From: Ophiura sarsii
Lineage: Eukaryota; Echinodermata; Ophiuroidea; Amphilepidida; Ophiuridae
Direction: 5' to 3'
Assembly: GCA_035610835.1 (NCBI GenBank)
Contig: CM069449.1
Location: forward strand, 37,059,098-37,123,097
Length of the DNA stretch: 64,000 nt
Below are positions 1 through 13,342 of the stretch, one piece after another. Position numbers and translations under genes: made by a program. Each line of letters starts with the position of its first letter. Position 1 is the first letter of the stretch. The notes under the pieces were generated by a model. That model did not search any database. It saw only the letters and a list, made by a program, of their open reading frames with translations, and was not told the origin of the DNA.

Positions 1-2226
1 TCTAATCATAAAATAACCAATTTGGTGTCATTACAAAGCACAATAAATATTCTTTCCATACCACCCACAAAATAATGTCTTAATTATTTCAGTTTTAATT
101 GGGAGCAAATAATTGATCAACGGGTGCTTGGGGAGGAGGAGGAGGAGGAACCGGAGGAGGAGCCAATCTCTAAGACAAGCTATGAAATACTTCATTCACT
201 TCACTTATTGATAATCAATATACATGCTAGGTGGAATGTCAGAGAGATCGGGCTGATGTGTACCGTTGAGGAGTGAGTGTTGGGGAGGAGGAGAAGGAAT
301 CGCAGTGAGGAGCTAATCTCGCAGATACGCAATGAAATACTTCATTCACATCATAGAGCTGTCGATCGGTGTAATGGCTAATAGTAGGAATAGCACACAT
401 AACATTCAAATGATTGAGACATGTACAAAATTGGATTCAAATGAAAGATTGCAATGAAAGATTTATTTTCCAAAAAGAATTATGACAATCGGTCAATGCA
501 TTCTTGTGGTACGGTGTTTTGAGATACTCGGAAAATGGCCGAAAACCTGCCAAAAACAGTAACAATGCCCACAAATATAATTTATCAGGATTTAGAGAGC
601 TCAATTTGTTAATAATGTAACATTCAAAACACCATTTATATATATTTCTTTAACAATTGAATATCTATATACCATGTTAAATTAAAAAATATGGTAAAAT
701 TATATTGCATTAAGCTAAAATAAGCTAAAATAAGTCCAGCTAATTAATATGCGTAAATGTTATAAATCCAGATGTGAATGGTGTATTGTAATCAAACTTG
801 GTATTATGGCTAACTGTACGATACCCAATCTTTTAAACTATAATTTAGTTTCATAAGCTCATTAAATATGCAAATTAGCTAATTATCTATTCAAGTCATT
901 AATATGCAAATGAGCAATGTCCGACAATTTTTTCCCATCATAAGAGTGATCGGTAATAGATATATAACATGTATACCCAATTTGATTGACAAATATTGAT
1001 GGATTTAGAAATTAAACAAGCTTTTCCATTTCTTAAATACCCATATTTAAATTCTCAGTCTTTTCCTCACAGTAGGCACTCAAAGGATGCAAAATCTGAG
1101 CATATCACTAAATGGATTGAAGTGTTTAGTACAATATCTCAGGTTAGGTTTATTTAAATTGGCCCAATATATTCAAGTTCAGAGCAAATTTCGAAAATTG
1201 GTAAAAACAGTCATAACTAAAAAACCGGATGATAAGTATTTATACCTGGATCTAGGTTATATAGTCCAAGGTCATGACTACCCATATATGGCAAGTTCAC
1301 TGCCCTACATGGAGTGCCTACTGTGAGGATAATTAATTTTATATAGGGGTGTTTTTCAAAGTGGAGCTGCATACATTATATGAAAAGATTGTTTTGAATA
1401 AGGGCTTACAGACCACTCCTACATGTTACTCATTTTGCATGATTAATTAATCCAAATATTCCATGGCTGTCTTCATGACTTGGATTAGTTCATCCATGCA
1501 CGCCAATTGAGGCAACAATACAAACAACATTCCACATTGTGAATAGCCATTCATTCAATAATGCAAAATGAGTAACAGGTAAAAGTGGATGTAGGGCTTT
1601 ATGCAACACAGCTTTTCATATGTTGTTGTTCACTGGTGTTATACTCCCAGTGGCAGACTCTGTGTGTGTGCATTGTGCTATGCCTACTAATAGGGGAGCA
1701 GATTCCACGGTACCAATAGGGGAACCGGCAATTACGATACACATTGGAATTAATGTGCTAATATTAAAAAAGACAGTTTGAAGTGCCTGCCAGTAAAAGT
1801 TGCAAAAATCTGGATCATTGGTTTTGAAACAATAGTATCATTAACATCAAATTTGCATAATTTTCCTGTCGCCATGAATACACGAATTAACCTTGTAACA
1901 GGAAAACAAAACAACATAGAACCATGCTGTTTTTTCTAAGTTGAAGAACAGCGTACATACTGTTAGTATATGTCAAAGTAAATTTTGAATTTAAATTAAA
2001 AGATAGATTTTTAACATAAATATCTACATTTTTTGTCATTATTTTGAAAATGACCTAACATTTTCACTTATTATAGAAATACCAAACAATAGTTGTTATT
2101 AATCTTTTAATTGTATAATTAAGACATGAGTTCTGATTGTCCATGTCAAATGTGGGGGTCGTACGGCAAATATTGTGATAGTTGTGGTAGAAAACAGCAA
2201 TTCTGTGTTTTTACAGTTTTGAAGAT
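1..2226. other. Gene-free AT-rich stretch
   Basis: No coding region, RNA gene or recognisable element is seen. Open frames are short and lack protein-like composition. The only structure is a degenerate direct repeat of about 75 bases (121-207 and 282-352), each copy with a GGA-rich head followed by a shared block containing GAAATACTTCATTCAC. Confidence 0.6.
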
Positions 2227-2905
2227 CAGGGTGTATCAAAAAAATTAGGACACTTTTTGATGATTGTTTAAATCCTTGTTAAATCACTGAAGCATGACCA
2301 ATTTTTATTTCATTGAAAAGTACAACCGATAAAGATAAAATCCTGAAAAGATGAGAAACATCCATCATTAATTAAGGAAATTGTGACCTATTAGGCAAGG
2401 CAATCTATTTTGTAGTATGTACAATGGTCATTCACACAGTAACAGTAGAGTAACATGTCGAACGCGCACACTATTTATGCCAATTCTACTTCTTATCATG
2501 CTAAGTTCGAGAACTTTTTTTACTTTGCACAGAATATGCATGCATCTGATTTGTGGATTATTTAGCCAGTATTGATTTGTGCCAGAATTAAATGGATTAC
2601 CAAACTAATCTTTGCTATTGACTGATAGATTATTTTCTATGTTTATAATTATTATAAAGTATTGAAACGTAAACCATGTTATTTAATGGTCTATACATGT
2701 AAATCCCATTGTACAAACCAGTAAATGACATGGTTTACGCAAATTATGCTAGTTTTCTTATTTTTCATCGGATTGATCTCTTATTTTCAGGATATCATAT
2801 TAATTAATTGGGCTTTACATTGAGACTAAATTGGTCATGGTCCAATGATTATAACAAGTATTACACCGTCGTAAAAAAGTGTCCTATTTTTTTTGATACA
2901 CCCTG
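2227..2905. mobile_element. MITE with CAGGGTGTATCAAAA terminal inverted repeats
   Basis: The left end reads CAGGGTGTATCAAAA and the right end TTTTGATACACCCTG. The inverted match continues inward through AGGACACTTTTT / AAAAAGTGTCCT. A second inner inverted pair lies at about 2669-2745. The right flank is TA but the left flank is AT, so the target duplication is not intact. There is no transposase frame in the 679 bases, so it is non-autonomous. The termini resemble Tc1/mariner-type MITEs; this class is inferred. Confidence 0.7.
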
Positions 2906-3845
2906 TATAGCGGACTGTATAATGAGTCAATGAGCCCATGCATTACAATAGCCACTTTAATTGTAGTAGTGTCAAACACGGCATGCCAGCTTACATTGAA
3001 ATTACGCGATGTCTTACACAAAATGGTGTTCAACATGTTCAAAATGGAGGATATTTAGATTCTATTTATACTTCTAAATGTGAGTGCTTCAGTGCTATGA
3101 CACAGGAATTAAGCCTAACATCCTTTTAATGTGTTGGCTGTAGGTTAGAAAAGCATATTTTAAGGATCCAATGAGTGGGACCGACACTTTTGATACACTT
3201 TTCGATTTTAAGGCTAAATTTGTAACTGTTTCAAGTTTTTTGTCAGTAAATTGCGTCACCTGTTTCAAACAATGGCACCATTAGCATCAAATGTGCAAAA
3301 TATGAGCATTCTTGTTCATAAGTTTGCCATATTATGGTATTGACATAGATTCTTGTCTTTAATATGCAATTTAGTGGTCATACACCGTAAAAAATTATCG
3401 TAGAATTTACGTAAAATGATGGGAATATGACAGTATTTTACCGTTTCTAAAAAACCGGTCAAATACTGTATTTTTCACACTTGATTCTGTAAGCCATCGT
3501 TGACTAAACTGAACAGTTGAGCTAGTGGCTTAAGACTTAACATTCTCAACATTAGCTACACACAAAAAGACTTGTCAATTCTATGACCAAGTCCTAAATT
3601 TCATCAATGTAAATTTTACAGGGGTTTGTTGGCAGATTGGCTGCTCTTCAATACACAGGACTAAATGGATATATTTCAAGTCTCTCGAAGAGATACTTGT
3701 CTACCATTGACTACCTGATTGACTATTCTAAAGGTTACATATAAGGTAAATTGATATAGTGACTATCATATTAAGATTAACACTCGCGGCATCACTGTGG
3801 CTTGACTTGTTACAACGAAAATTTACCTGAATAGTAGTATTCCGG
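2906..3845. other. Gene-free stretch with a fragment of an ACTGTAAAA-type MITE
   Basis: No gene is seen. Positions 3385-3480 hold alternating ACCGTAAAA and TACTGTATTTTT words like the interior of the element at 4434-5062, so this is probably a decayed relative. Nothing else stands out. Confidence 0.45.
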
Positions 3846-4259
3846 TATGCTAAAGACGTAGCAATACATTCGAGTTGATAATATACTATTTGCAAGCCTA
3901 CAAATGTTGATATTGCCTACAATCTGATTTATACATGAAAATACAGGTTTATATTCAGAAATCATCCATTGTTTGCTATTTTAAGTATTTAAATCGGGCT
4001 GTTAGATCTAATCATACAATACGGAGAGAAAACGAAAAAAACATGTATTAATCTTTAGGCTAATTTTCTGTGTCCGTTGTCCAAAATCTCTCTCTGGCTT
4101 TGATCGCATCATAACAAAGGTGAAAAAAATATTATATATAATTAACTATAGGTGTGTAGCTATTATTCTTAGCTATAATTCTGATAAATGTCATGAGGCT
4201 GACATTCATATTAGCGATGTTATGAGTGAGGAGGTAGAACTTATTGAATGACCCTCGTA
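3846..4259. repeat. Arm of a long inverted repeat ending in GACCCTCGTA
   Basis: This arm ends TTGAATGACCCTCGTA. It is the diverged reverse complement of 5277-5690: shared blocks include ACTATTTGCAAGCCTACAA, GTTGTCCAAAATCTCTCT and CTAATATGAATG in matching inverted order. It looks like the right end of a mariner-type element whose left half is missing. Confidence 0.65.
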
Positions 4260-4433
4260 TATCATATTCCCCCAAAAAACTTTTATTATATTACTTGTAT
4301 CATTTTCTTGCATATAGGCCTAGGTAACTTCAAAATATGATTATTTTAAAGTCACACATCTCATGTTACACACAATCAATGTACATTAATGTGCTTAAAT
4401 CTCAATTCTGATTTTAAAAGAAATATAAAATTA

Positions 4434-5062
4434 CACTGTTAGAAATTACTGCAAAATTTACAGTCAAACTGTAAAACTTACAGTCAAATACTGTAAAAAA
4501 AGGTTAAAAAGTGACAGTATTTGGCTGTAATTTGGAATACAGCAAAATACTGTATTTATTATGTTCCAATTTCCAGGCCTATTATGACTAAATTTAAAAC
4601 TGCAGGTCTTATTCAAGTGTTAAAGCATATCAACATCATAATACACTATTATGAATTGTCAATTATACGATTAAGTATTCAATTTTACAGTAACAAAAAC
4701 CTATACATTTTACGGTCAAAAGCTGGCAGCAAGGATGCCAACTTTTGACCGTAAAAATACAACTTTTACAGGTTTTTCCTGTATATTTTTACAACAAACT
4801 GTAAATTTTACAGTTACGCAGTAAATTTTACAGTTACGCAACGTAGAAAAGAAGTGGACAGGCTTACTAAGTTGGGGCGGTCGCCAGTGCTTTTTTATTC
4901 TCTGCACATGCCCAAGCTCTGTATTAACTCCACAAATATGTATATTTTCAAGTGTTTTTATTGAATTATTTTTTACAGTATACTGTAAATTTTACGGTAA
5001 AAAGTTAGCATCCTTGCTGCCAGCTTTTGACCGTAAAATGTACAGGTTTTTTTCTAACAGTG
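4434..5062. mobile_element. MITE with CACTGTTAGAAA termini and TA flanks
   Basis: The termini are CACTGTTAGAAA and TTTCTAACAGTG, flanked on both sides by TA (4432-4433 and 5063-5064). The interior is full of TTTACAGT/ACTGTAAA words. It contains an inverted block (about 4700-4735 against 5004-5041) around GCTGGCAGCAAGGATGCCAA. No coding potential. The CACT start and 2-bp duplication would fit a CACTA-like or mariner-like MITE; class uncertain. Confidence 0.7.
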
Positions 5063-5276
5063 TAGGATGATTTGCTTATTGAAAATCATTCGCTTATTGA
5101 TAATATCTTGATAGTTGAATACTAAATGCTAATATTACATTTCAATCCTTAGTCCAATGGTTCAGATTTTGGTCCAAGAATGTTGGCCTGGGTTAACATT
5201 GATGGTAGAAATGAATCGTTATCAGCAACAAGTGTATTGGTTTCTTGATCATGTAGGCCTATATGGTCTTATTGTG

Positions 5277-6974
5277 TACGAGGGTCGTTCAAGAAGTTCT
5301 ACCTCCTCCCTCATAACATCGCTAATATGAATGGCAGCCTCATGACATTTGTCATGATATCGATTATAACTAGCTATGAATAATAGCTACACAATTATAG
5401 TAAATAATAATTGATATCTGATCCACTGTTGTTTGGATGCAGTAAAAGCCAGAGAGATTTTGGACAACGGAAACGGGAAAATTAATTACCCGCAAAATAA
5501 TCCTTGCTTTTCGTCTTTTTCTTCGTATTGTATGGTTGGATTTAAGGGCACGGTTTTTAATTCTGAAAATCGACAGCAATAGATGATATCTAAATATAAT
5601 ATGGTATTGTTATTTATAAATAAGAGTGTAAGCAATATTAACTCTTGTAGGCTTGCAAATAGTATGATATCAATTCGATAGTCATACCATAGTGACGCCT
5701 CGTATGGATTATGGACATAATACACGCTTTAACATGATAGTCATTTATTATGAGTTTTCTTTATGTGCAACCTTCAGAATAAGTAATCAGATAGTAGAAA
5801 ACAAAGGTCTTGGAGAAACTTGGAATCTTTCCATTTAGTTAGTTCTGTATATTATTGAGGATCTCTCCTTTCATATGAAAAGCAATATGACTTGTACCGT
5901 GTTCCCAAGGGTAGGGTTAAACTTAAGAGTTGTCCTGATCTGCTTACTTTGCTTAATTCGAGTTGTGTTCTCGATCTACAATGGCTCTCCACACTTTCCA
6001 GTCCTGCATTGCTGTGTTTAAGTCTCCGACATCCTAACCAGTGTCCTGTTTTAGCACATCGATGTAAGTTAGGGCAGGTCTTCCAGGTTTTCTTCTCCCA
6101 TGCTTTGGTATCCAGTGAACCAGCTTTGACACACATTCTTGACTCCTAGAACAGTGGCCTGCAAAACTTGTCCTTCTATCCCTGATCTTTTGGGTGATTT
6201 TGGGAAGGTCTCCATGCAGCCCTGTGTTGATTGTATGTTGCTTCCAGTGAATGTTGAGGACAGCCCTCAGTAAACGAGTATAACAACTGTCAAGTTGCTT
6301 TGCTAGCTTAGGGTGGTGGTCCATGCCTCACAGCCATAGAGTACCACAGATTCAACAGTTGCGGCGAACATGCGAAGTTTGAATTTTCTTGGTAGGTTGG
6401 ATTTCCAGATCTTGTTCAGCTTCCCACAGGCTCTCCAAGCTGATGCCTTACGTTGCTTGATATCTGTTTCAGTGCTTGACATCCAGGCACCTAGGTACTT
6501 GAAATCGTTTACTTCATCTAGTTTTGTTCCATCATTTGTTCTGATTTCCACCGTACTTGTTTGGTTGTATGTCATGAACTTTGTCTTCTGGTTCTGGCTA
6601 ATCAGCGGGAATATTTTTCCTACCAAATCAGTATTGTTTATAGTCTGTTGAAAAGATATCTACAATTTAGAACTGCTACTTGACCAATTATAGGTAGGCC
6701 TATGTCTGTCTCTTAGAATTGGCCATATGATCAGTAATCCGTACTCCGAAAATATTTTGATGTTTTTCATCCGTTCCCGTCAAGCTAAATGTACATTTGG
6801 CTTTCACTTCCTCTCTAGAGAAGACAACCCGTAATCAAAGCTACTCAGACCAATTTGTTATGAATTCGAAGCTGAGATTTAAAGCTACAATTGTGGAATA
6901 TTTCATAAGACTGGCTTTATAATAGTTATCAAAGTTATGAGGTAGGAGATACAACTTATTGAACGACCCTCGTA
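5277..6974. mobile_element. Mariner-like element bounded by TACGAGGGTCGTTCAA, decayed and carrying a LINE insertion
   Basis: The left end is TACGAGGGTCGTTCAA and the right end TTGAACGACCCTCGTA, with further matches inward (CCTACCTCATAAC). Such ACGAGGG termini with TA are typical of mariner elements. No transposase frame survives. The middle is occupied by a minus-strand LINE fragment (5852-6626). The left 410 bases match the reverse complement of 3846-4259. Confidence 0.55.
5852..6626 (-). pseudogene. C-terminal fragment of a non-LTR retrotransposon reverse transcriptase, frameshifted
   Basis: Three consecutive overlapping minus-strand frames together read as the end of a LINE ORF2 protein of the kind often annotated as craniofacial development protein 2-like. 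The first (6626-6303) has FKYLGAWMSSTETDIK, KIWKSNLPRKFKLRMF and VESVVLYGCEAW. The second (6324-6034) has CYTRLLRAVLN, AGHCSRSQ and HGRRKPGRPALTYID. The third (6136-5852) continues weakly. At least two frameshifts separate them. The reverse transcriptase catalytic YADD region and the endonuclease are absent, so this is a dead 5'-truncated remnant. The clade is probably RTE-like; not provable here. Confidence 0.8.
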
Positions 6975-9809
6975 TTATTACATTGTGGATTTGTGTTATA
7001 TTAAGAAGCTATGTTTTTGATACTTTGACGTAATCGTCATGGTATTGATGATTTAGAATGGTACTCTAATTTACTGACTCAAATCAACATGTTCCACTGT
7101 CGTCATAGTATTCGTCATCTGATCGTTGTATATGTTATACATTCATTTTGAGTCGTAAAATATTTTAAGTTTCACCTTTAGGTCTACTATCAAACCCATT
7201 ACCAGTGTATTACCATTCTCATAATTAATGAATATCTTGTAACCAATCTGGTTTTAACGTGTAGTGTATAATGATGGATGACTATCATTATTTTGTAGGC
7301 CTATACCTAATCCTTAACATCAAGTAATCAGGAATATGAAATGATGCTATGGTCATTGCTTCTACCTTTAAAAGGGAACAGGCGTAGGGGAATTTAAAGG
7401 AGTACTTCAAATTGATTTAGATGATTTTTGCACAGCGAAAATCTGTGCGAAAATCTGTTTTAGATAAAAATAAATCTTTTTCTTACATCATGTATTCATT
7501 TATTATTAGAACAAGTGGAATCTGCAGGCAATTGTAAACTGGCTCAATTTCGGAGTTCATGTGCTTTTTGCTTGTGTTATTTTCGGAGTTCACAATGTTT
7601 TTGCGTGTGTAGGCTTTTTGTTGTTGTCTATTTGAAACCCAGTGGTAGCTGTTTTCTGGTGTTTTGTATATTGCTTATCTAATAGATAAAAATTAAAAAT
7701 TAAAAATAATAAAAATTAATCCAGATATGACTATCAAGTATCAACAACGCTGATTCATTCTTGTGTTGACTAAGAGTAGATTCTCTGAATATAGTTATTA
7801 ATAACATTTTGAAAATACTGTTTACCTTTAAGATCGTTAAGAATGCCACAAAGAGTGACTTTAGTCATGTTTGTATTTTACAACGCGCTGCAACTTGCAA
7901 GAAGGACACGAATGACACGGATGAGACTCCGTACCACAGCGTTTCTAGTAATACTTCAGCAAATTTCACTACATCTTTACTGTTAATCTTTAAATATACA
8001 AATTCTAATATTTATGTAGAAAACAGTAAAACAGTATCCATTAATTTCCCAATTATACGAGTTGACAAATAGAAATTTCACCATATATATATCAGAACAA
8101 TTTTACCGCACAAATTCAAACGTAGCATAAAAATGCCTGTGTACATGAGTACGGCAATGCATACCGTCTATGTCTACACGAACAATGCATCACCACGCTC
8201 TGAATACAGGTATTCAGTACATGTAGGGCCACCAGGCATTTAACGCACTCTATGGCGATAGTCAAAATGTGAAAAAAGGAGGAGTTAGTTTTTGTGGCCT
8301 AAATAGTTCTATAGGGCTTCCGGGCCTGAAATATTCACCAGAAACGCCAATTATATTGATCATTAAGAATAACCAAAAATGTATTCCGATTTGTTTAATA
8401 GGTTGTAATTACACGGAACGGAAGATGGTGCAAATGAAATAAAACAAAAAACTAGGTTAATTTATGCAAAAATAAACATGATGATTTCAACTTTTTATCC
8501 CAATATTGGTATTATTTGATAGCATGATATGTTGTCCAAAGCTTGCATTTTACCAGAAGTCGGTATGTCGTGTCAATTTGAATATATGGCATGTAAATGC
8601 AAAATTCATTTAGTACAAAATAATATGCAAATTCTATGCAAATTAGGCTGTACCTTTAAAACTATCACTCCAAATTTTTGCAACTTTCAGGACTTGAAGG
8701 CCCAAACATCTGTCTTTCAATTTATCAAAACAATTCCAATGTGTATCCAAATTGCCGGTGTTTCCTTAACGGAGCATATTTTTTCTGTAATCTGCTGTCC
8801 TATTTGGAATAGTAATATAATAAACATGAGATTGAAGGCGATGTACTGTATTTGAAATGCTATAAGGTTTGATTGAGGAACATTTTGCTACTGCTATATA
8901 CTTGTGAAATGCAACACGTTATCAGTTTATAATATGAAGTGCACACATCTAAAAAGCTGGTGTTTCTAGATTGTGTTTACTGTGAACCTCTAGGGTGTCA
9001 CAATAAAGGGCAAACTTAAATGATCATATAAAGTAAATTCTAATGTGACAGTAGCCACACACGTTATCGCGTAGATTAAATAAATAAATAAGTGTGATTG
9101 TGCTAAAGTGGCGGTAGATGCTTTTGAACTGAGTTTTGAATACTTGAAGCTGGGGCTGTTAAATATTATAGTGACGTCACGGTCATAGATTATGGGAATC
9201 CTAGTATTCCACGAGAAAAGGTGAGATCTCACCTTTCCTGATTCCACATAACCAAAGTTTATAACTTACAGTAGGTTTTATTAGCTGTTCAACATTTATC
9301 CAATATCGATTGTTACCCACCACTTCAACGAATGTCAACACGCATTTCTTTTGTAGACCTATGGGTCATTCTTCGGTAAATGTCACATTTCATGTCCGAT
9401 ACTTTGATATATCTGGTAATATCGTCATTCTTAACTATATCTTTTAATGTATTTCTGTTCATAAACGTAATCCCCATCATAACAAAATCATAAAACGCTG
9501 GAGAATTATTTTTTTATATAACATTTGTCCAATGTTTGATGCCAATACCCTAAAAAAACACGTGTCCCCGATGGCAGCATTGGACACAATTATCAGTTGT
9601 AATTTATAATAAATAGTGTTCTCACGCTAACTTAGCTGAAATGTATGTTCGCTAAGAGGGTGTCGAAGTGACAGTCAACATTTTAACCAAAAATCGGTAC
9701 TCTTTGAGGCTGTTAACTTTTGCGAAGTTTTAAAATCGGTATGTTATACTGAAACAATAAAATAGTTGGATTTATTTGAAGAGAATACTCTTTTTTATAG
9801 TTTGGGATA
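6975..9809. other. Gene-free stretch
   Basis: No gene, RNA or clear element is recognised. The longest frame (8529-8855) has no recognisable motif. A perfect 20-base palindrome with the core GGTGAGATCTCACC lies at 9217-9236, next to a related word at about 40376, so it may be the end of a small element. Confidence 0.5.
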
Positions 9810-9811
9810 TA

Positions 9812-11173
9812 CGAGGGGCGTTCAATAAACACCTGCAACCATTGTTTTTCTCCACTCATGCGCGACGTATGCCAACTAGAATTAGGGTAATTTGAAATAT
9901 GGGTCTTTATCTTTCCTCGCTATGCATGAATGAACAATATCGTTTGTGGGATTACGTAATGGCACATGCGTAAAATCAATACTCTCTGGACACTGCATGA
10001 AAAATAGCTGATCAGGGCGGAGAATATTTGCAAGCAATTTGATGCACAGTTACTTTTTTCAAAATATCTCAAGAACCGATGCATGGAATAAGTTGCCGTT
10101 TGAAACAGTGATAGACCAGTACTATGTGCTCAACATTACTTATTTTCAGATGCAAATTATGGAGAAAAAACACTTATTATGTAACATTAAAACGTCATCT
10201 TCTTGTCATAGCTTAAAAGAAATTCTTTAATGAATAAACAGTCAAGGTCAAGGTATCCAACCTTAAGATTTGTCTTGCTTAAACCCCTTGTTCCTCATTG
10301 TTACATGTCATAGATTTAAATGGGAGATTATAAAGACAATATCTAAAACCGTTTTCTGCAGAGAAAATTTTAATACAATGAAGCTATTTTTACCCAATTT
10401 GAGTAAATTCACTATACTGACCATAACATTAAATTGAATTGTATTTTCAAATAGATGTTTACATTTTTGAACTTTGTATATGTATTGAAGTTCACCACAG
10501 TTCTTGTTTTCTTAAATTCAATTCCTTATCTGTAACTTTTACGTTGGTTGCAGTGATTGTTTAACATTTCTGCTAATTATGAGCGCTTTCTGACCACCGT
10601 GCGTTCTACGCATGCGCAGATTTTTATTCCAAGTTCAACAATTCTCGTTGTATTTATTGATACCCTGTCATCTATACAATAACGAATCCTGCATTTGCTG
10701 TGGTATTTCAGGAAATCCCAATTGTTTGCTATAACTATCATTTTCATTTCTTTGGATTTTTCGGCATTTTGGGGCTCACTGTCAAAGCCTAATGTTGACC
10801 AAGATAAGATGCAGTGTATTTCCAAAAGTTGTTTGACAGAACCTCTCCATTTAGGACCTCGTTGAACATGATCTCTGGTTTCGCGATGCAAAATGTTAGA
10901 CTTGCACACTAATCCAGAACAAAGTTCTGCTCATTTCAATACACGTGCTATCAAGCAAATTCAAAATTCCTGCCAAAGTGGCATGTTTTTCACTGTCCAA
11001 ATATGGGTTATTTTATGCTAATGCTATTACGTAATTATGAATATTCAGTAAATCCAGATTGTGTTAAATGATGGATTAAGGTTCATACTTTATAATGCAC
11101 CCACTTAAATTTCACAGAATCACTCAGGTGTGGAGAACAACAATGGTTGCGGGTATTTATTGAATGCCCCTCG
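9812..11173. mobile_element. Mariner-sized element with TACGAGGGGC termini, no transposase
   Basis: The left end is ACGAGGGGCGTTCAATAA and the right end TTATTGAATGCCCCTCGT, with TA on both sides. The inverted match runs about 45 bases (CAACCATTGTT / AACAATGGTTG). The length, 1.36 kb, is that of a full mariner element, but neither strand shows the usual transposase motifs. The only longish frame (10577-10909, minus) is unrecognisable. It is either decayed or non-autonomous. Confidence 0.65.
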
Positions 11174-11457
11174 TATATGTCAATTTCTAGTATGGAATCA
11201 TATACATTTTCTAATGGATTTTTATACTGAAAATGTGACGATAACGGTAATTTTGGCACATTTGATTTGTGACTTTGCCTCATTCTCATTCATGTGGCCA
11301 AGTTCAGCAACATGTAATCATTGCAAATGTGGTATTATTTTAAAGATGAACACTTCAGCTTTCCATTGATATATAACAGATACAATGAGGGTAATAAATA
11401 ATAAAAATATACTTGATTAAAAAAAGTTTCCTAACTTTTTGTGAGCAGTTTAGATTC

Positions 11458-12150
11458 AATGTTTCTTTATTCAAGTTATAACAAGATGGCTTAAGGAACG
11501 TTTTTCTGGACCATTTTAGTTTAAAAAACTGACAGTTAGTACGCTCAGGAACGATTTTCTGGAGATTTTTAGTGTTAAAATAGCAATTTTTGGCGCGCTT
11601 CGCGCGAATTGTTTTCAATGTTTATTCAAGCATTATAACAACATGTTTCAGGAAAGTTTTCTGGACCATTTTAGTTAGTAAACTAGACATTTTTGCGCGT
11701 TTCGAGCGCCATTGGTTTTAATTTTTTTATTATTCAAGCTTAAACAAGATGGCTTCATGAACGTTTTTCAGGACCATTTTAGTGTTATAATAACCAGTTT
11801 TTGCACAAATTATTGCCAATGTTTTATTATTCAAGCTTAACAAGATTGCTTCAGGAACGTTTTCAGGACCATTTCAGTGCAAAAATAACCAATTTTTGCG
11901 CGCTACGCGCGAATTAGTTGGAATGAATTATTATTTACGCTTAACAAGATGGTTTCAGAAACGTTTATTTTAACCTCTCTTTTTACAATAGCCATTTTTT
12001 TAAATATATATTTTTATTCAATTTGAACAAGATGGCTTCAGAAACGTTTTCTTGACCTTTAATTGTTAAAATTGATTTTTTTTTTGCGCGGTACGCGCGT
12101 ATTTAGTTTTACTGATTATTTATTATTCAAGCTTAACAAGATAGCAGGGA
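11458..12150. repeat. Degenerate tandem repeat, about 7 units of ~100 bp
   Basis: Each unit has a TTATTCAAGCTTAACAAGAT block, then GGCTTCAGGAACGTTTT, GGACCATTTTAGTG and an AATTTTTGCGCG core. Several units end in the palindromic core GCGCGCTACGCGCG (11592, 11898, 12086). Units drift by substitution and small indels. A Tc1-like terminus fragment, CTTTTTGTGAGCAGTTTA, lies immediately upstream at about 11433-11452, matching the element at 24225-24690. Confidence 0.75.
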
Positions 12151-12156
12151 GGTGTA

Positions 12157-12656
12157 AATAGGAGGAGTGTGTTCTGAGGCCTCGTCTATTGTCGATAGAG
12201 TTTCTCAGCAAACGATACAGCAATTGAAAATGGCGATGGTTTGTTTTTTAACTATGGATGACGTCACCTCAAATGGTCTCGTTAGCAGTTTGTACCGGTA
12301 GAGGTCATCCCGGGTCATTTCCAGTATATCAACTTAGTGCAATCGTGTTCGTTCATCTGTACCAACGAGCGTAACGCAGGTGGTACTGAATAGCGGACCG
12401 CCCGGTGGAGTGGCTATTCAAGTTCACTCACTGGGACAAAGGCGCAAGTAGATTACTGGTACTCGAGAGGTACTTAGCCCGCATTAAATTTCCTGTCCAC
12501 CCTCCTATTAGTACATCTCTCTGGTACAAGTATTTATAAAGAACAATCTATCGAGAGAACCCCGACTAATGCATCGTGCTTGTGTGTGTTTGTGTTCCCA
12601 ATGCTTGACCAATACTCACAAATGCTGTATTGACTACTCTAGGCTGAAATACATCT
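12157..12656 (+). promoter_or_regulatory. Probable promoter/5' leader of the Gal3ST-like gene
   Basis: This 500-base stretch precedes the first coding exon and is less AT-rich than its surroundings. It contains a perfect CRE-type palindrome TGACGTCA at 12259-12266. No TATA box is clear. The in-frame TGA at 12645 fixes the first usable ATG at 12657. Promoter activity is inferred from position only. Confidence 0.35.
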
Positions 12657-12808
12657 ATGATGTTGTATTTATCTAATAAGAAGATCGTGTGCTGGATTTT
12701 GGTAACGGCTATGGTGTTTTCCTCGATAATTATCATTTTCAAAATGACTGATTATGAGAACAAACAGGGGATGTTAGTGCGCCGCAGAGGTCCAGCCATC
12801 TTTGACAG
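12657..12808 (+). CDS. Gal3ST-like sulfotransferase, exon 1 (membrane anchor)
   Basis: This short exon encodes residues 1-50 and two bases of codon 51. Two ATGs are adjacent (12657, 12660), with an in-frame stop at 12645 upstream. The peptide begins with a few cytoplasmic residues and two lysines. A hydrophobic segment follows at about residues 10-28 (IVCWILVTAMVFSSIIIIF), then a charged stem, NKQGMLVRRRGPAIFD. This is the architecture of a type II Golgi membrane protein. The exon ends GACAG followed by GTAAAA, a good splice donor in phase 2. The acceptor at 17194/17195 completes the codon as AGA and leads in frame into the sulfotransferase domain. Assignment rests on frame, donor/acceptor fit and topology; a transcript would prove it. 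Confidence 0.75.
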
Positions 12809-13342
12809 GTAAAATCACATGGCTATATCTTGCTAGACGTTCCGTACCGAATAAACCGTGTACTTACCCGGTGTACTTACAACACATTTTAATTGTTATG
12901 AGCATGCCGCGAGCATCACTGGTTATGGGACGTTAGCGAGACATTGCTTAAAATTTGATAGAAAATAAGAAACACTTTTTCATCGTTTAAAGTTCCATAA
13001 TACAAATAACTTTATTACAATGTATAAAGTTATGAACACGACTTTTACTGTATGAGTGTGAGCGTTGCGGGGAAACAGATGTGGGTAAAGCAAGTAGTCA
13101 GATCGCGCTGTACAGCTATATAATAATAAGATACGCACTCATTTAATATTTTTAGCTCTGAATCCTAGCTCTCTGTGTAAGAGCTAACAATAAAAGCATC
13201 TAATTCTAAGTTGGCGTCGGAAATTTTCACCAATATTTTCAACTTTTCTGAATAAATTAGTAACACTTTTGCTTCAGATATCATGTTAAATGTTCAAATA
13301 ATAAAGGGTTCAAAAAAGTAAGCCACCCCCCCTAAAGTTATA

